NCBI GenBank assembly: GCA_003241285.1
Contig: QFOT01000001.1
Coordinates: 1 to 64,000, forward strand
Source: Micavibrio aeruginosavorus
GTDB taxonomy: Bacteria; Pseudomonadota; Alphaproteobacteria; Micavibrionales; Micavibrionaceae
DNA: 64,000 nt
Direction of reading: 5' to 3'
Below the pieces are notes generated by a model, which saw nothing but the letters and a program-made list of their open reading frames with translations, was not told the origin of the DNA and ran no database searches. This document shows positions 42,619 to 50,220 of this stretch, piece by piece. Position numbers and translations under genes: made by a program. Position 1 is the first letter of the stretch, and each line of letters opens with the position of its first letter.

Positions 42619-44222
42619 TCCTGAATAAGGCCTAGAAAAAGTCCTGCCGTTATCAGCAGCGAGAGTGCAAACGCCGCCCATAATGTCCAGCCCATTTTAG
42701 GCAGAATTTTTTTCATCGTCGCGGGCGAAGCAAGCCCCGCCAAGGATTGGCGCAGCGCCTTTCCGGCAAAGATTTGTGACGACATCACGATCACAAACGT
42801 GCCGAGCAGGCATAGAACAACGTCACATAAAATACTCGACAGCGCCGGATCGATCGGTAACGCGGCAAGATGCTTGGCGATCTCTGCGCGCATCAGCATA
42901 AAATACAAAGAGGCTATTGCGGCAAAAGTGATCGTTCCTAAACCAAGCCCGATCAAACGTGGTTTGTGCGTGATAGCCTGCATCGCCTGACCGGCTTGCA
43001 TGATAAAGCGCAGCAGCTTGTCTGACGAAATGCCGACTGGATATTTTTGCAAAAGCTTTGACAGCGCTTTGCGTGTCGGCAACTGGCTTGCGGCAATGAT
43101 CGTCGCTTCGCGCAGGATTCTGTATTTCGCGGCATCACGCAGGGACGCGCCGACATTGCCCTGCCCGCTTGCGGCTTTTGCCAGCAAGCCTTGCCCTTTC
43201 TTCGTGATGTCGTCGAGAAATTCCGGGCCTTTGATGATCTCACCGTTCCATCCGAGAATGATACAGGTCGCTTTTCGTTTGCCGAGATTGAAGGTCACTT
43301 CACCATAAGGAACCCGCACATTATAAATGATCGGGATATTTTCCGGCGGCTCGTTCTCCTGCCATTCGGGTGTTTCGATGCCGAGATCGATATCGCCTTT
43401 CTCGATATAGCGGAGGGAGAAAGCGTCGAGCAATTTTGTCAGCTCTATGGGCAGGCCTTGGCGGTCGTAATTGAAATGCAAATGAGCGATCATTTCTACT
43501 TTCGCCATATGGGAGATAAAGCCGCTGCCTTTGCACGATGTGCAGGCCGCCTTCCCTGCCCCGTTGCAGCCTTTACATTTGATTTGGCCGTTGCCGTGAC
43601 AGGAGGAGCATTGAACGCGCCTTCTCCCTCGGCATCTTGCGCAGGGCATGACCTTGCCGCTTTGATTGACCGTGCCGTTGCCGCGGCAATTCGGGCATAG
43701 AATATGCTGTCGCCCATGACATGTCTGGCACACCGTCATTTTCTGACCGCCGCATTTCGGGCATGTCATCTGGCCGGTTTGAGTACAGGTGGCACAGGCT
43801 TCGTGACTGACATATTCCTTGGCCAGCGCATCGAGCTTGAAAGACTGGTCCTTGGCCCCGTATCCTTTATCAGGCCGCGCCATGATTGTTTTAACGATGG
43901 TATCGCGCTTGCCCGGGTCTCGCTGGGCCTGAACGGGAAACTGGCGCAAAGCCGCTTCGAAAGCCTCAGGCGATCCGATAGCTTCTCCTTTTTCGATCTT
44001 GCCCGGCAGGCTGCGGCTGGAATACTCTGTCGCGAGGCGGATAAAGCCTTCAGCCTTGAAGCTTAACAGTTGCGCCGCCACTTGATCGATGGAAACCTTT
44101 TCGGCTTTGAGGCCATTCCCCTTGACCAGCGCTTTCATTTTCTCAAGCGCCCGCGCCTGTACCGTCGCATCGATGGTCGGCAGTGGCGGCGGGGCTTCGT
44201 GAAAGGTGGGAGGTTTCAGCAT
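42615..44222 (-). CDS. DnaJ-type zinc-ribbon protein with C-terminal membrane helices
   Basis: 535 residues, no J-domain. Residues 143-234 carry eight CxxC motifs (CATC, CPKC, CQTC, CPNC, CARC, CSSC, CKGC, CTSC), many with the GxG spacing of DnaJ zinc centres. This is twice the four found in DnaJ and could bind about four zinc ions. After it come a beta-rich region (about 240-400) and three hydrophobic helices (about 425-445, 463-490, 508-530). It is therefore a membrane protein with a cytoplasmic zinc-ribbon domain. The N-terminal 140 residues are unfamiliar. Role unknown; chaperone-like binding to unfolded protein is only a family-based idea. Confidence 0.75.
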   Translation of the reverse strand: MLKPPTFHEAPPPLPTIDATVQARALEKMKALVKGNGLKAEKVSIDQVAAQLLSFKAEGFIRLATEYSSRSLPGKIEKGEAIGSPEAFEAALRQFPVQAQRDPGKRDTIVKTIMARPDKGYGAKDQSFKLDALAKEYVSHEACATCTQTGQMTCPKCGGQKMTVCQTCHGRQHILCPNCRGNGTVNQSGKVMPCARCRGRRRVQCSSCHGNGQIKCKGCNGAGKAACTSCKGSGFISHMAKVEMIAHLHFNYDRQGLPIELTKLLDAFSLRYIEKGDIDLGIETPEWQENEPPENIPIIYNVRVPYGEVTFNLGKRKATCIILGWNGEIIKGPEFLDDITKKGQGLLAKAASGQGNVGASLRDAAKYRILREATIIAASQLPTRKALSKLLQKYPVGISSDKLLRFIMQAGQAMQAITHKPRLIGLGLGTITFAAIASLYFMLMRAEIAKHLAALPIDPALSSILCDVVLCLLGTFVIVMSSQIFAGKALRQSLAGLASPATMKKILPKMGWTLWAAFALSLLITAGLFLGLIQD

Positions 44223-44317
44223 GCAGGGTTATTTATCATATAGTTGATGACGTATCAAAGCTTGTGGCGTTGTTCTAATCACTTTAAATAGATGGAACAC
44301 CTATGGAGGTAAATATC

Positions 44318-44581
44318 ATGAGATTTCAGATCAATATCGACTGCACGCCTGAAGAAGCCCGTAAATTTTTTGGCGTACCGGACATGCTGCCCATGCAGCA
44401 GGCTATGATGGACCAGTTGAATTCCCATCTTATGGATAAAATGAAAATGGATCCTGAAGGCTTTACCGAAACATGGATGCCGACATTGTGGAAATGGACT
44501 GAAATGCAGCAGAATTTCTGGAAACAAATGGGCACGATGTCCAATGTGAATATCAATCCGGACGGCTCCAAGAAAAAATAA
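44318..44581 (+). CDS. DUF6489-like small protein
   Basis: 87 residues beginning MRFQINIDCTPEEARKFFGV, then PDMLPMQQAMMDQLNSHLM and two Trp-rich helices (WMPTLWKWTEMQQNFWKQM). It matches my memory of the DUF6489 family; the function is unknown. GGAGGT at 44305-44310 places the start at 44318, so the ATG at 44303 is not used. It precedes mnmE by eight bases and is probably co-transcribed with it. Confidence 0.75.
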   Translation: MRFQINIDCTPEEARKFFGVPDMLPMQQAMMDQLNSHLMDKMKMDPEGFTETWMPTLWKWTEMQQNFWKQMGTMSNVNINPDGSKKK

Positions 44582-44589
44582 CCCGGCAA

Positions 44590-45918
44590 ATGAGCGTTAT
44601 AGATACAATCTACGCCCTTTCCACCCCGCCCGGCAAAAGCGCCGTGGCCGTTATCCGCGTATCCGGCCCTTTTGCGCATTTAAGCCTGATGAAGCTCGCG
44701 CCCCAGCAGCGCCTGCCAAAGCCGCGCCAGTCTTGTGTGCGCAGCATTTTTGATCAGCAAGGCAATAAGATCGATGAAGCTCTGGTGCTTCTTTTTGCTG
44801 CACCAAATAGCTTTACCGGAGAGAATATCGTTGAATATCAAGTGCATGGCGGATGGTCGGTGGTGCAATCTTTGCTGCAGCAATTATCGCAGCAAGAAAA
44901 TCATCGCATGGCCCTGCCCGGCGAATTTACCCGCCGCGCTTTTGAAAATGGGAAGCTCGATCTGACCGAGGCGGAGGCGATTGCCGATCTCATTGATGCG
45001 GAAACCCAGTTGCAGAGATTACAAGCTCTTGGCCAGTTATCCGGCTCGCTTGAGCGTATCTATGAACGCTGGAAGATCCGCCTGTCCCATGTCTTGGCCC
45101 TTATGGAAGCCGATCTGGATTTTTCCGATCAGGATTTGCCTGAGGATATTTTATTGCAGGTACAGCCTGATATTTCGGATTTGGCCGAAGAAATTGCCTC
45201 TCATCTGGATGATAACCGCAGAGGCGAGCGCTTGCGCAATGGTTTCCAGCTTGTCATTTTAGGAGCGCCCAATGCGGGCAAGTCCTCTCTTTTAAACGCG
45301 CTGTCACAGCGTGATGTCGCGATTGTGTCCTCAATGGCGGGAACGACGCGGGACATTCTTGAAACCCATCTCGATATTGGCGGCTATCCTGTTATTTTGG
45401 CTGACACGGCGGGGCTTCGCTCTGATTCAGTGCCTCAGGATGAGCAGGGCCAGATCGAACAGCAAGGAATAGAGCGGGCAAGGTCGAGAGCCAGAGAAGC
45501 CGATATAAAAATTCTTTTATTTGACGCCGCCAGTGGCCGTGACCATGAAACCTATAATCTGAAAGACGATAATTCTATCGTCGTTTATAACAAAACCGAT
45601 CTGGCGCAAGCTCCTGATGACGGTATCGCCATTTCAGCTTTGAGCGGGCAGGGCATCGATAAATTGCTGCAGGCCGTTGTGCACAAGATCGAAGCGGTTA
45701 TGGGTGGACGCTCGGCACCGGCTCTGACGAGAGCGCGCCACCGTGAATCCCTGACAAAGGCTAACGAAGCTTTGCTTCGCTGCGCTATGGCGGGATTGCC
45801 TGAACTTGCGGCTGAGGATTTGCGGCTGGCTATTCGTCACTTGGGCACGATTACGGGCCGCGTCGATGTTGAGGATTTACTGGATATGATTTTCCGGGAT
45901 TTCTGCATCGGGAAATAG
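44590..45918 (+). CDS. mnmE: tRNA modification GTPase MnmE
   Basis: Works with MnmG to add the carboxymethylaminomethyl group to U34 of certain tRNAs. 442 residues. Folate-binding N-domain (TIYALSTPPGKSAVAVIRVS, ALPGEFTRRAFENGKLDLTE), then a helical domain and a G domain with GAPNAGKSSLLNAL, GTTRDI, DTAGLR and NKTD. The C-terminal FCIGK carries the conserved Cys and K. Its partner gene mnmG is at 50210 on the other strand. Confidence 0.97.
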   Translation: MSVIDTIYALSTPPGKSAVAVIRVSGPFAHLSLMKLAPQQRLPKPRQSCVRSIFDQQGNKIDEALVLLFAAPNSFTGENIVEYQVHGGWSVVQSLLQQLSQQENHRMALPGEFTRRAFENGKLDLTEAEAIADLIDAETQLQRLQALGQLSGSLERIYERWKIRLSHVLALMEADLDFSDQDLPEDILLQVQPDISDLAEEIASHLDDNRRGERLRNGFQLVILGAPNAGKSSLLNALSQRDVAIVSSMAGTTRDILETHLDIGGYPVILADTAGLRSDSVPQDEQGQIEQQGIERARSRAREADIKILLFDAASGRDHETYNLKDDNSIVVYNKTDLAQAPDDGIAISALSGQGIDKLLQAVVHKIEAVMGGRSAPALTRARHRESLTKANEALLRCAMAGLPELAAEDLRLAIRHLGTITGRVDVEDLLDMIFRDFCIGK

Positions 45919-45959
45919 ATAATAGATTAAATATTTGGTTTTCCTGCAAATGCGGAAAT

Positions 45960-46124
45960 CTATTTTTTCGCAACCGCCATATTATCGACTAGATTGGGGT
46001 AGGGGCGCCCGGCCTTTTTTGCCCGGGCCTTAGCTTCGGTTTTCTGTGCCGGAGTTAGCTTTTTGGACGTACCGGATTTCTTTTTGGGATTGGATTTTTT
46101 CCAGGGCGGCGCTTTATCAGTCAT
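45960..46124 (-). CDS. small basic conserved protein, 54 residues
   Basis: MTDKAPPWKKSNPKKKSGTS then KKLTPAQKTEAKARAKKAGR PYPNLVDNMAVAKK. The KARAKKAGRPYPNLVDNM end is, from memory, a recurring feature of very small basic proteins in Rhizobiales and other alphaproteobacteria. ATG 46124 stands in a T-rich region. The lysine-rich body suggests nucleic-acid or ribosome contact, but that is inference. It ends 42 bases from mnmE, convergent to it. Confidence 0.7.
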   Translation of the reverse strand: MTDKAPPWKKSNPKKKSGTSKKLTPAQKTEAKARAKKAGRPYPNLVDNMAVAKK

Positions 46125-46169
46125 GTCATTACCTACAAAAACTCAAGCTTAAAGTTCCCGCCGGGTTAG

Positions 46170-46256
46170 TCAGCCGATCGCGATAATCCCGTTGACGAAA
46201 ATCATTGTTATGCTCACCAAAGCCATTATCGTCGCGCCATAAGCAAAATCTGTCAT
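46170..46256 (-). CDS. tiny hydrophobic ORF, 28 residues (twin 1)
   Basis: MTDFAYGATIMALVSITMIF then VNGIIAIG, preceded by AAGGAATTTTA. One membrane helix fills most of it. Its start resembles that of the next tiny ORF (MTDFAYGATIM against MLDAAYKTTLM, six of eleven identical). Likely a small membrane peptide; function unknown. Confidence 0.45.
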   Translation of the reverse strand: MTDFAYGATIMALVSITMIFVNGIIAIG

Positions 46257-46286
46257 TAAAATTCCTTGGAGTTGGTTGTTTGATCT

Positions 46287-46313
46287 CATGGAGAAAGTCA
46301 TGCAATCTCCATG
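46287..46313. repeat. hairpin between the tiny ORFs
   Basis: CATGGAGA and TCTCCATG form an 8-bp stem with an 11-base loop in the 86-base space between the two tiny ORFs. It may be a processing or attenuation hairpin. Confidence 0.4.
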
Positions 46314-46342
46314 CCGTTTTCATAAGGTTTATGGGCGATTGT

Positions 46343-46426
46343 CTACGAGACCATCGGGCCGATCAAAAGCAGGATAAAGATACTTCCGCGGATCATCAGT
46401 GTCGTTTTATATGCAGCGTCGAGCAT
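46343..46426 (-). CDS. tiny hydrophobic ORF, 27 residues (twin 2)
   Basis: MLDAAYKTTLMIRGSIFILL then LIGPMVS, preceded by AAAGAAAGGTTATTCAA. One membrane helix. It is upstream of twin 1 on the same strand and shares its start pattern. Confidence 0.45.
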   Translation of the reverse strand: MLDAAYKTTLMIRGSIFILLLIGPMVS

Positions 46427-46811
46427 TTGAATAACCTTTCTTTGTTGATTGGAAAAGGTAATGCAGGGATTGTGCCAATATTTACATATCGATGATAAAT
46501 CCGATCAGGGCATTTTCTGCCTTTATTAATCAGGCAGCGCATACATTTTGCCGTTCTAAGGAAAGCGCCTGTATAATTCGAATTCTTTTTTTCCGGCATG
46601 AGAGAAAATGGCAAGATCAATGTCATTGCGAGCGTGAGCGAAGCAATCCAGACGATGGTAAAAAAACCTAAAATATTTCTGGATCGCCGCGTTCGCTGAC
46701 GCTTCCTTGCAAAGACATTGTGCCGTTATAACGCTGTGGTAAAAACTTCATTGAATTCCCGCTTATTAATTAAAGCGGCAAATCTTTAGACTGGAGAAAA
46801 TTGCCGGTACT
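46427..46811. other. intergenic region
   Basis: 385 bases containing the upstream sequence of the tiny ORFs and a degraded copy of element B (46621-46717). No further ORF with a ribosome site was seen. Confidence 0.6.
46621..46717. repeat. degraded copy of palindromic element B
   Basis: TGTCATTGCGAGCGTGAGCG AAGCAATCCAG at the left and CTGGATCGCCGCGTTCGCTG ACGCTTCC at the right, inverted around AT-rich sequence. Same family as 12820-12907. Confidence 0.8.
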
Positions 46812-47669
46812 TTATGCAGGAAGGGCTTGCAACCCAAAGTCATCGAATAATTTATCGGCCTCGTGATAGCCTCGATTATAGGGGAGAGGCAGCGGGGTAT
46901 TTTTTTCAGTTTGTCCGATAACAACACGACCTGTCTGGCAATCCACAATGACGTCATGGGGAGCGTTATAAAAACGGTGATCCTGACTTTCTTCTATGCG
47001 AGCAAAATCTAGGGCCGATTTGTAGAAGGCATCGCCAAGCCACCGCGACACTTGCGATGCCATGTACAAACCGGTTTTATTATATGGTTCTTGATTTAAT
47101 TCTCTATAAGGTGCATCGAGCATGTCACTGAGCTTTTTCTGCATGCTGTAAAGTTGTAATGAATCTTCCAAATTTAATTCGCTGATTTTATCGCGCTTGT
47201 TTAAATCCAGAATACTGGCCTGGAGCTGTTGGGTTTCGCGGCTGTTTTCAATCGCTGTATACTCTTTTTCAGCAATTTCAGCTTTCATCATATATGCATC
47301 GATCGCTTTCCATCCGGGGAATTTTGAACTTACACTTGAAAAACTGTCACGCCCGCCGAAGGCGGTTGCCTTAAAAGTAATACAGTCCGGCAGGATGTTC
47401 TCGAATTTATGCCATGCAAATCTGGCATGTTCTTCAACCTGCTGACGCCCTTGTACATAAAATTTCATATCCGAATAAATATGTGTAAGTGCACAAGCCT
47501 CATCGGAAACCAGAGCTAAGCCAGAACAAACATTCGTATGCGAGGTGACAAGATATCGCGAAGGAGAATTTGTAGTTAGCACCGCGCCGCAATTGACGGA
47601 CACCAATACGACTTCTTCAGGCGGCGGAGAAAATTCATACGTTGCAGCTGTTTCGAAAATGCTTTTCAT
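46812..47669 (-). CDS. CheD-like protein of unknown function
   Basis: 285 residues, no signal peptide. Residues 20-110 resemble the CheD glutamine deamidase fold. T42 and C48 are six residues apart and H63 follows in SHTNVCSGLALVSDEACALTHIYSD-type order, as in the Thr-Cys-His triad of CheD (spacing 6, then 17; here 6 and 15). A later CITFKATAFGGRDSF matches the CheD FGG segment. After about 115 the protein has a unique helical part (about 120-200) and a final beta segment (DVIVDCQTGRVVIGQTEKN). CheD modifies chemoreceptors; the fold also occurs in bacterial toxins. No chemotaxis genes adjoin. Assignment is inference from motif spacing. Confidence 0.5.
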   Translation of the reverse strand: MKSIFETAATYEFSPPPEEVVLVSVNCGAVLTTNSPSRYLVTSHTNVCSGLALVSDEACALTHIYSDMKFYVQGRQQVEEHARFAWHKFENILPDCITFKATAFGGRDSFSSVSSKFPGWKAIDAYMMKAEIAEKEYTAIENSRETQQLQASILDLNKRDKISELNLEDSLQLYSMQKKLSDMLDAPYRELNQEPYNKTGLYMASQVSRWLGDAFYKSALDFARIEESQDHRFYNAPHDVIVDCQTGRVVIGQTEKNTPLPLPYNRGYHEADKLFDDFGLQALPA

Positions 47670-47710
47670 ACAAAATCAAAATAGCCAATCAGGTATATTA
47701 TGTCAAACAA

Positions 47711-48691
47711 TTATCCTTTGATGGCCAATCGGCCTGGATTGTGGGAGAGGCGGTGGAGAACCTCATCCAGTTGATCGAGATTTCTAAACGAGATCGACAG
47801 CGATCCGGCTTGCTGATCAAGCATATCGATGCTGACATTCATGCCGACGACATTTGAAATCTCGCGCTCAAGTGAAAGGGTATTGATATCCTTTTCGCCT
47901 GCTGCGCCTTTCTCGATTTTCTTACCGAGATTATCCATCTTCTTTTTGCCGACAGAAGAGGGGCTTTTATGTTCGGCGGCAAGTTTTTCCGCCTGGCGGA
48001 CATTCATATGTCCTTTGGCGATGCGCTTGGCAAGTTCGAGTTGGGTGCGATCATCTAGTCCCAGCAAGGCTCTTGCATGGCCTGCCGTGATTTCACCATC
48101 CTCTACCATGCCGACAACTTCCGCAGAAAGTTCGGAGAGGCGAAGCATGTTGGCGACATAGGGACGCGATTTGCCGACTTTTTCAGCGACCTGGTCCTGG
48201 CTGTAATTAAACGTATCGATCAATTGCTTGAGCGCGCGGCTCTCATCGATCGGGTTTAAATCTTCACGCTGGAGATTTTCAACAAGGCCGATTTCAAGTG
48301 CGGTCTTATCATCCATTTCACGGATGATGGCAGGGATCTGGTGGATCTGGGCTTTCTGCGCGGCGCGCCATCTGCGTTCACCGGAGATCAGCTCATATGT
48401 GCCGTCATTCAAAGAGCGCACGACAATGGGCTGAATCAATCCATGTTCGGCAATCGAGGCTGCCAGTTCTTTAATCGTAGCATCGTCGAACGTATGGCGA
48501 GGCTGGTATTTTCCCGGCACGATTTGCGCGACGTTTAAAACACGTCTGCCATCCGAAGTTTTTAAAGTTCCTTCTTCCGCTTTCGCTTCGGCTTTTATAC
48601 CCGGCGCGGCTCCCGGCGTATCGCCTTCATCATCACCGAAAAGGGCGTTTAATCCGCGTCCAAGGCCGCGTGGTTTTTCTGCTGCTGACAT
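47711..48691 (-). CDS. parB: chromosome partitioning protein ParB
   Basis: Binds parS sites and spreads on DNA to form the partition complex with ParA. 326 residues. RGLGRGLNALFGD opens it, then VPGKYQPRHTFDDATIKELA, the CTPase motif in LISGERRWRAAQKA, and the HTH region (LSQDQVAEKVGKSRPYVANM-like) with ITAGHARALLGLDD. The C-terminal dimer domain starts near 270. Two perfect parS sites lie in the nearby rsmG. The start overlaps the parA stop (TAATG). Confidence 0.97.
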   Translation of the reverse strand: MSAAEKPRGLGRGLNALFGDDEGDTPGAAPGIKAEAKAEEGTLKTSDGRRVLNVAQIVPGKYQPRHTFDDATIKELAASIAEHGLIQPIVVRSLNDGTYELISGERRWRAAQKAQIHQIPAIIREMDDKTALEIGLVENLQREDLNPIDESRALKQLIDTFNYSQDQVAEKVGKSRPYVANMLRLSELSAEVVGMVEDGEITAGHARALLGLDDRTQLELAKRIAKGHMNVRQAEKLAAEHKSPSSVGKKKMDNLGKKIEKGAAGEKDINTLSLEREISNVVGMNVSIDMLDQQAGSLSISFRNLDQLDEVLHRLSHNPGRLAIKG

Positions 48692-49587
48692 TACGCGACC
48701 TGCTCTGCTGGAATAGAATTGGAAGGGGTTACCAGATTGCGTTCGCGGCGAATGATTTCACTGGCGAACTGGATATAGGCCTGGGAACCGACGCATTTCA
48801 TATCGTAGACAATTGCCGGAAGGCCGTAAGAGGGAGCTTCTGATAACCTGACATTACGCGGAATAACAGTCTTATATACTTTGTCACCGAAGAATTCGCG
48901 GACATCATCGGCAACGGCGCTGGACAGGCGGTTTCTAGGATCGAACATCGTAAGTAAGACGCCGTGAATATCAAGTGAAGGATTGAATGCTGATTTGACG
49001 CGATCAATTGTTTTTACCAGATGGGACAGGCCCTCGAGCGCATAGAATTCACATTGTAGCGGGACTATAATCGCATCTGCAGCCACCAGCGCATTCAACG
49101 TCAAAAGCGACAGCGATGGCGGGCAATCGATTAAAACATAATCATAAGGCATTGGCCGGCGCAGGGCTTCACGAAGGCGGTATTCCCGGCGCTTTGTCGT
49201 CACTAATTCTATTTCCGCACCGGACAAGTGAATAGAAGAAGGTAGCACGAAAAGGTTCGGAACCTTGGTCGTAACAGCCAGCTCAGCCGGGTTCAAATCT
49301 TCTTCGAAAATAAGATCATACGCGCTTTTGCGGATATTGGAGCGTTTAACGCCAAGACCTGTACTGGCATTTCCCTGTGGATCGAGATCTATCAGTAAAA
49401 CCCGCTTACCGACAGCCGCCAAAGCTGTTGCCACGTTTACGGTGGTTGTTGTTTTACCAACGCCGCCTTTTTGGTTGCAAACGGCTAGAAGACGCGGAAT
49501 CTGGCCTTTTATGCTCTTGGGAACATCTTTTTTTAAAGAAACAGGCTGGCGAGGAGCTGCATTGGCAGCGTCAAGAGCTGAAATCAT
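48691..49587 (-). CDS. parA: chromosome partitioning ATPase ParA
   Basis: Deviant Walker ATPase that moves ParB-parS complexes. 298 residues: VCNQKGGVGKTTTTVNVATA (Walker A), LLIDLDPQGNASTGLG and VLIDCPPSLSLLTLNALVAA. The 30-residue N-terminal extension is low-complexity. It is in the usual order mnmG-rsmG-parA-parB. Confidence 0.97.
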   Translation of the reverse strand: MISALDAANAAPRQPVSLKKDVPKSIKGQIPRLLAVCNQKGGVGKTTTTVNVATALAAVGKRVLLIDLDPQGNASTGLGVKRSNIRKSAYDLIFEEDLNPAELAVTTKVPNLFVLPSSIHLSGAEIELVTTKRREYRLREALRRPMPYDYVLIDCPPSLSLLTLNALVAADAIIVPLQCEFYALEGLSHLVKTIDRVKSAFNPSLDIHGVLLTMFDPRNRLSSAVADDVREFFGDKVYKTVIPRNVRLSEAPSYGLPAIVYDMKCVGSQAYIQFASEIIRRERNLVTPSNSIPAEQVA

Positions 49588-49617
49588 AGAACACCTTTTG
49601 TTTGGGAGAATTTGACC

Positions 49618-50220
49618 TTACGGGATTCGGGCAATATCGGTCAATATAATTATGCGGCCATTTTCATCGGTTTTACTCTGATAAAGACTATAATCGAAAC
49701 TATACTCCTTTTGAGCCTCTAAAATCTCGTTTTCGATTTGAAAACCCTTGAGAAAAATTAAATTTATTTTTTTATTTTCCGTCCACCATTTCTCTGTCCA
49801 TTCGAGTAATTTTTCTAATGATGCTAAAGCTCTCGCCGTTAATATATCTGGTGCAGGGATATTCACAGCCTCTACACGAGCATTGTGGATAGTAACGGGG
49901 ATATTTGTTTCACGTGAAACAGTTTTTAGAAATTGGCACTTCCTTTGATCCGACTCGATCAAATGGACTTGAATGCCAGTAATGGCCAATACTAGCCCTG
50001 GGAAGCCTGCACCTGAGCCGATATCATATATAAGGCTATCCTTTGGTATCAATTCCGTGATTTGCAAAGAATCATCAAAATGTCTTATCTGGGCCTGAGG
50101 CAAGGTGGAGGGGGCCACCAGATTAATGGTTTTCTGCCATTTTTCTAATAAGGATTTGTATATATCGATTTTCTCATATGTTTCACGTGAAACATTGATT
50201 TCAGGCAATTCAAGCAGCAT
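49618..50220 (-). CDS. rsmG: 16S rRNA (guanine527-N7)-methyltransferase
   Basis: SAM-dependent methyltransferase for G527 of 16S rRNA. 200 residues. The SAM motif is [20 protein letters not shown], followed by [20 protein letters not shown] and [16 protein letters not shown]. Two parS sites are translated within it: NVSRETYE near residue 9 and TVSRETN near residue 102. The start overlaps the end of mnmG by 11 bases. Confidence 0.95.
   Translation of the reverse strand: MLLELPEINVSRETYEKIDIYKSLLEKWQKTINLVAPSTLPQAQIRHFDDSLQITELIPKDSLIYDIGSGAGFPGLVLAITGIQVHLIESDQRKCQFLKTVSRETNIPVTIHNARVEAVNIPAPDILTARALASLEKLLEWTEKWWTENKKINLIFLKGFQIENEILEAQKEYSFDYSLYQSKTDENGRIIILTDIARIP
49906..49921. promoter_or_regulatory. 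parS site 1 inside rsmG
   Basis: Perfect 16-base palindrome TGTTTCACGTGAAACA, the consensus parS recognised by ParB, encoding V-S-R-E-T of RsmG. Confidence 0.95.
50179..50194. promoter_or_regulatory. parS site 2 inside rsmG
   Basis: Second perfect TGTTTCACGTGAAACA, 273 bases from site 1 and 26 bases from the rsmG start. Encodes N-V-S-R-E-T. Confidence 0.95.

Noticed and set aside
46396..46626. 76-codon minus-strand ORF overlapping the tiny ORF
   Set aside because: No ribosome site and unfamiliar composition; the shorter frame has the better start signal.
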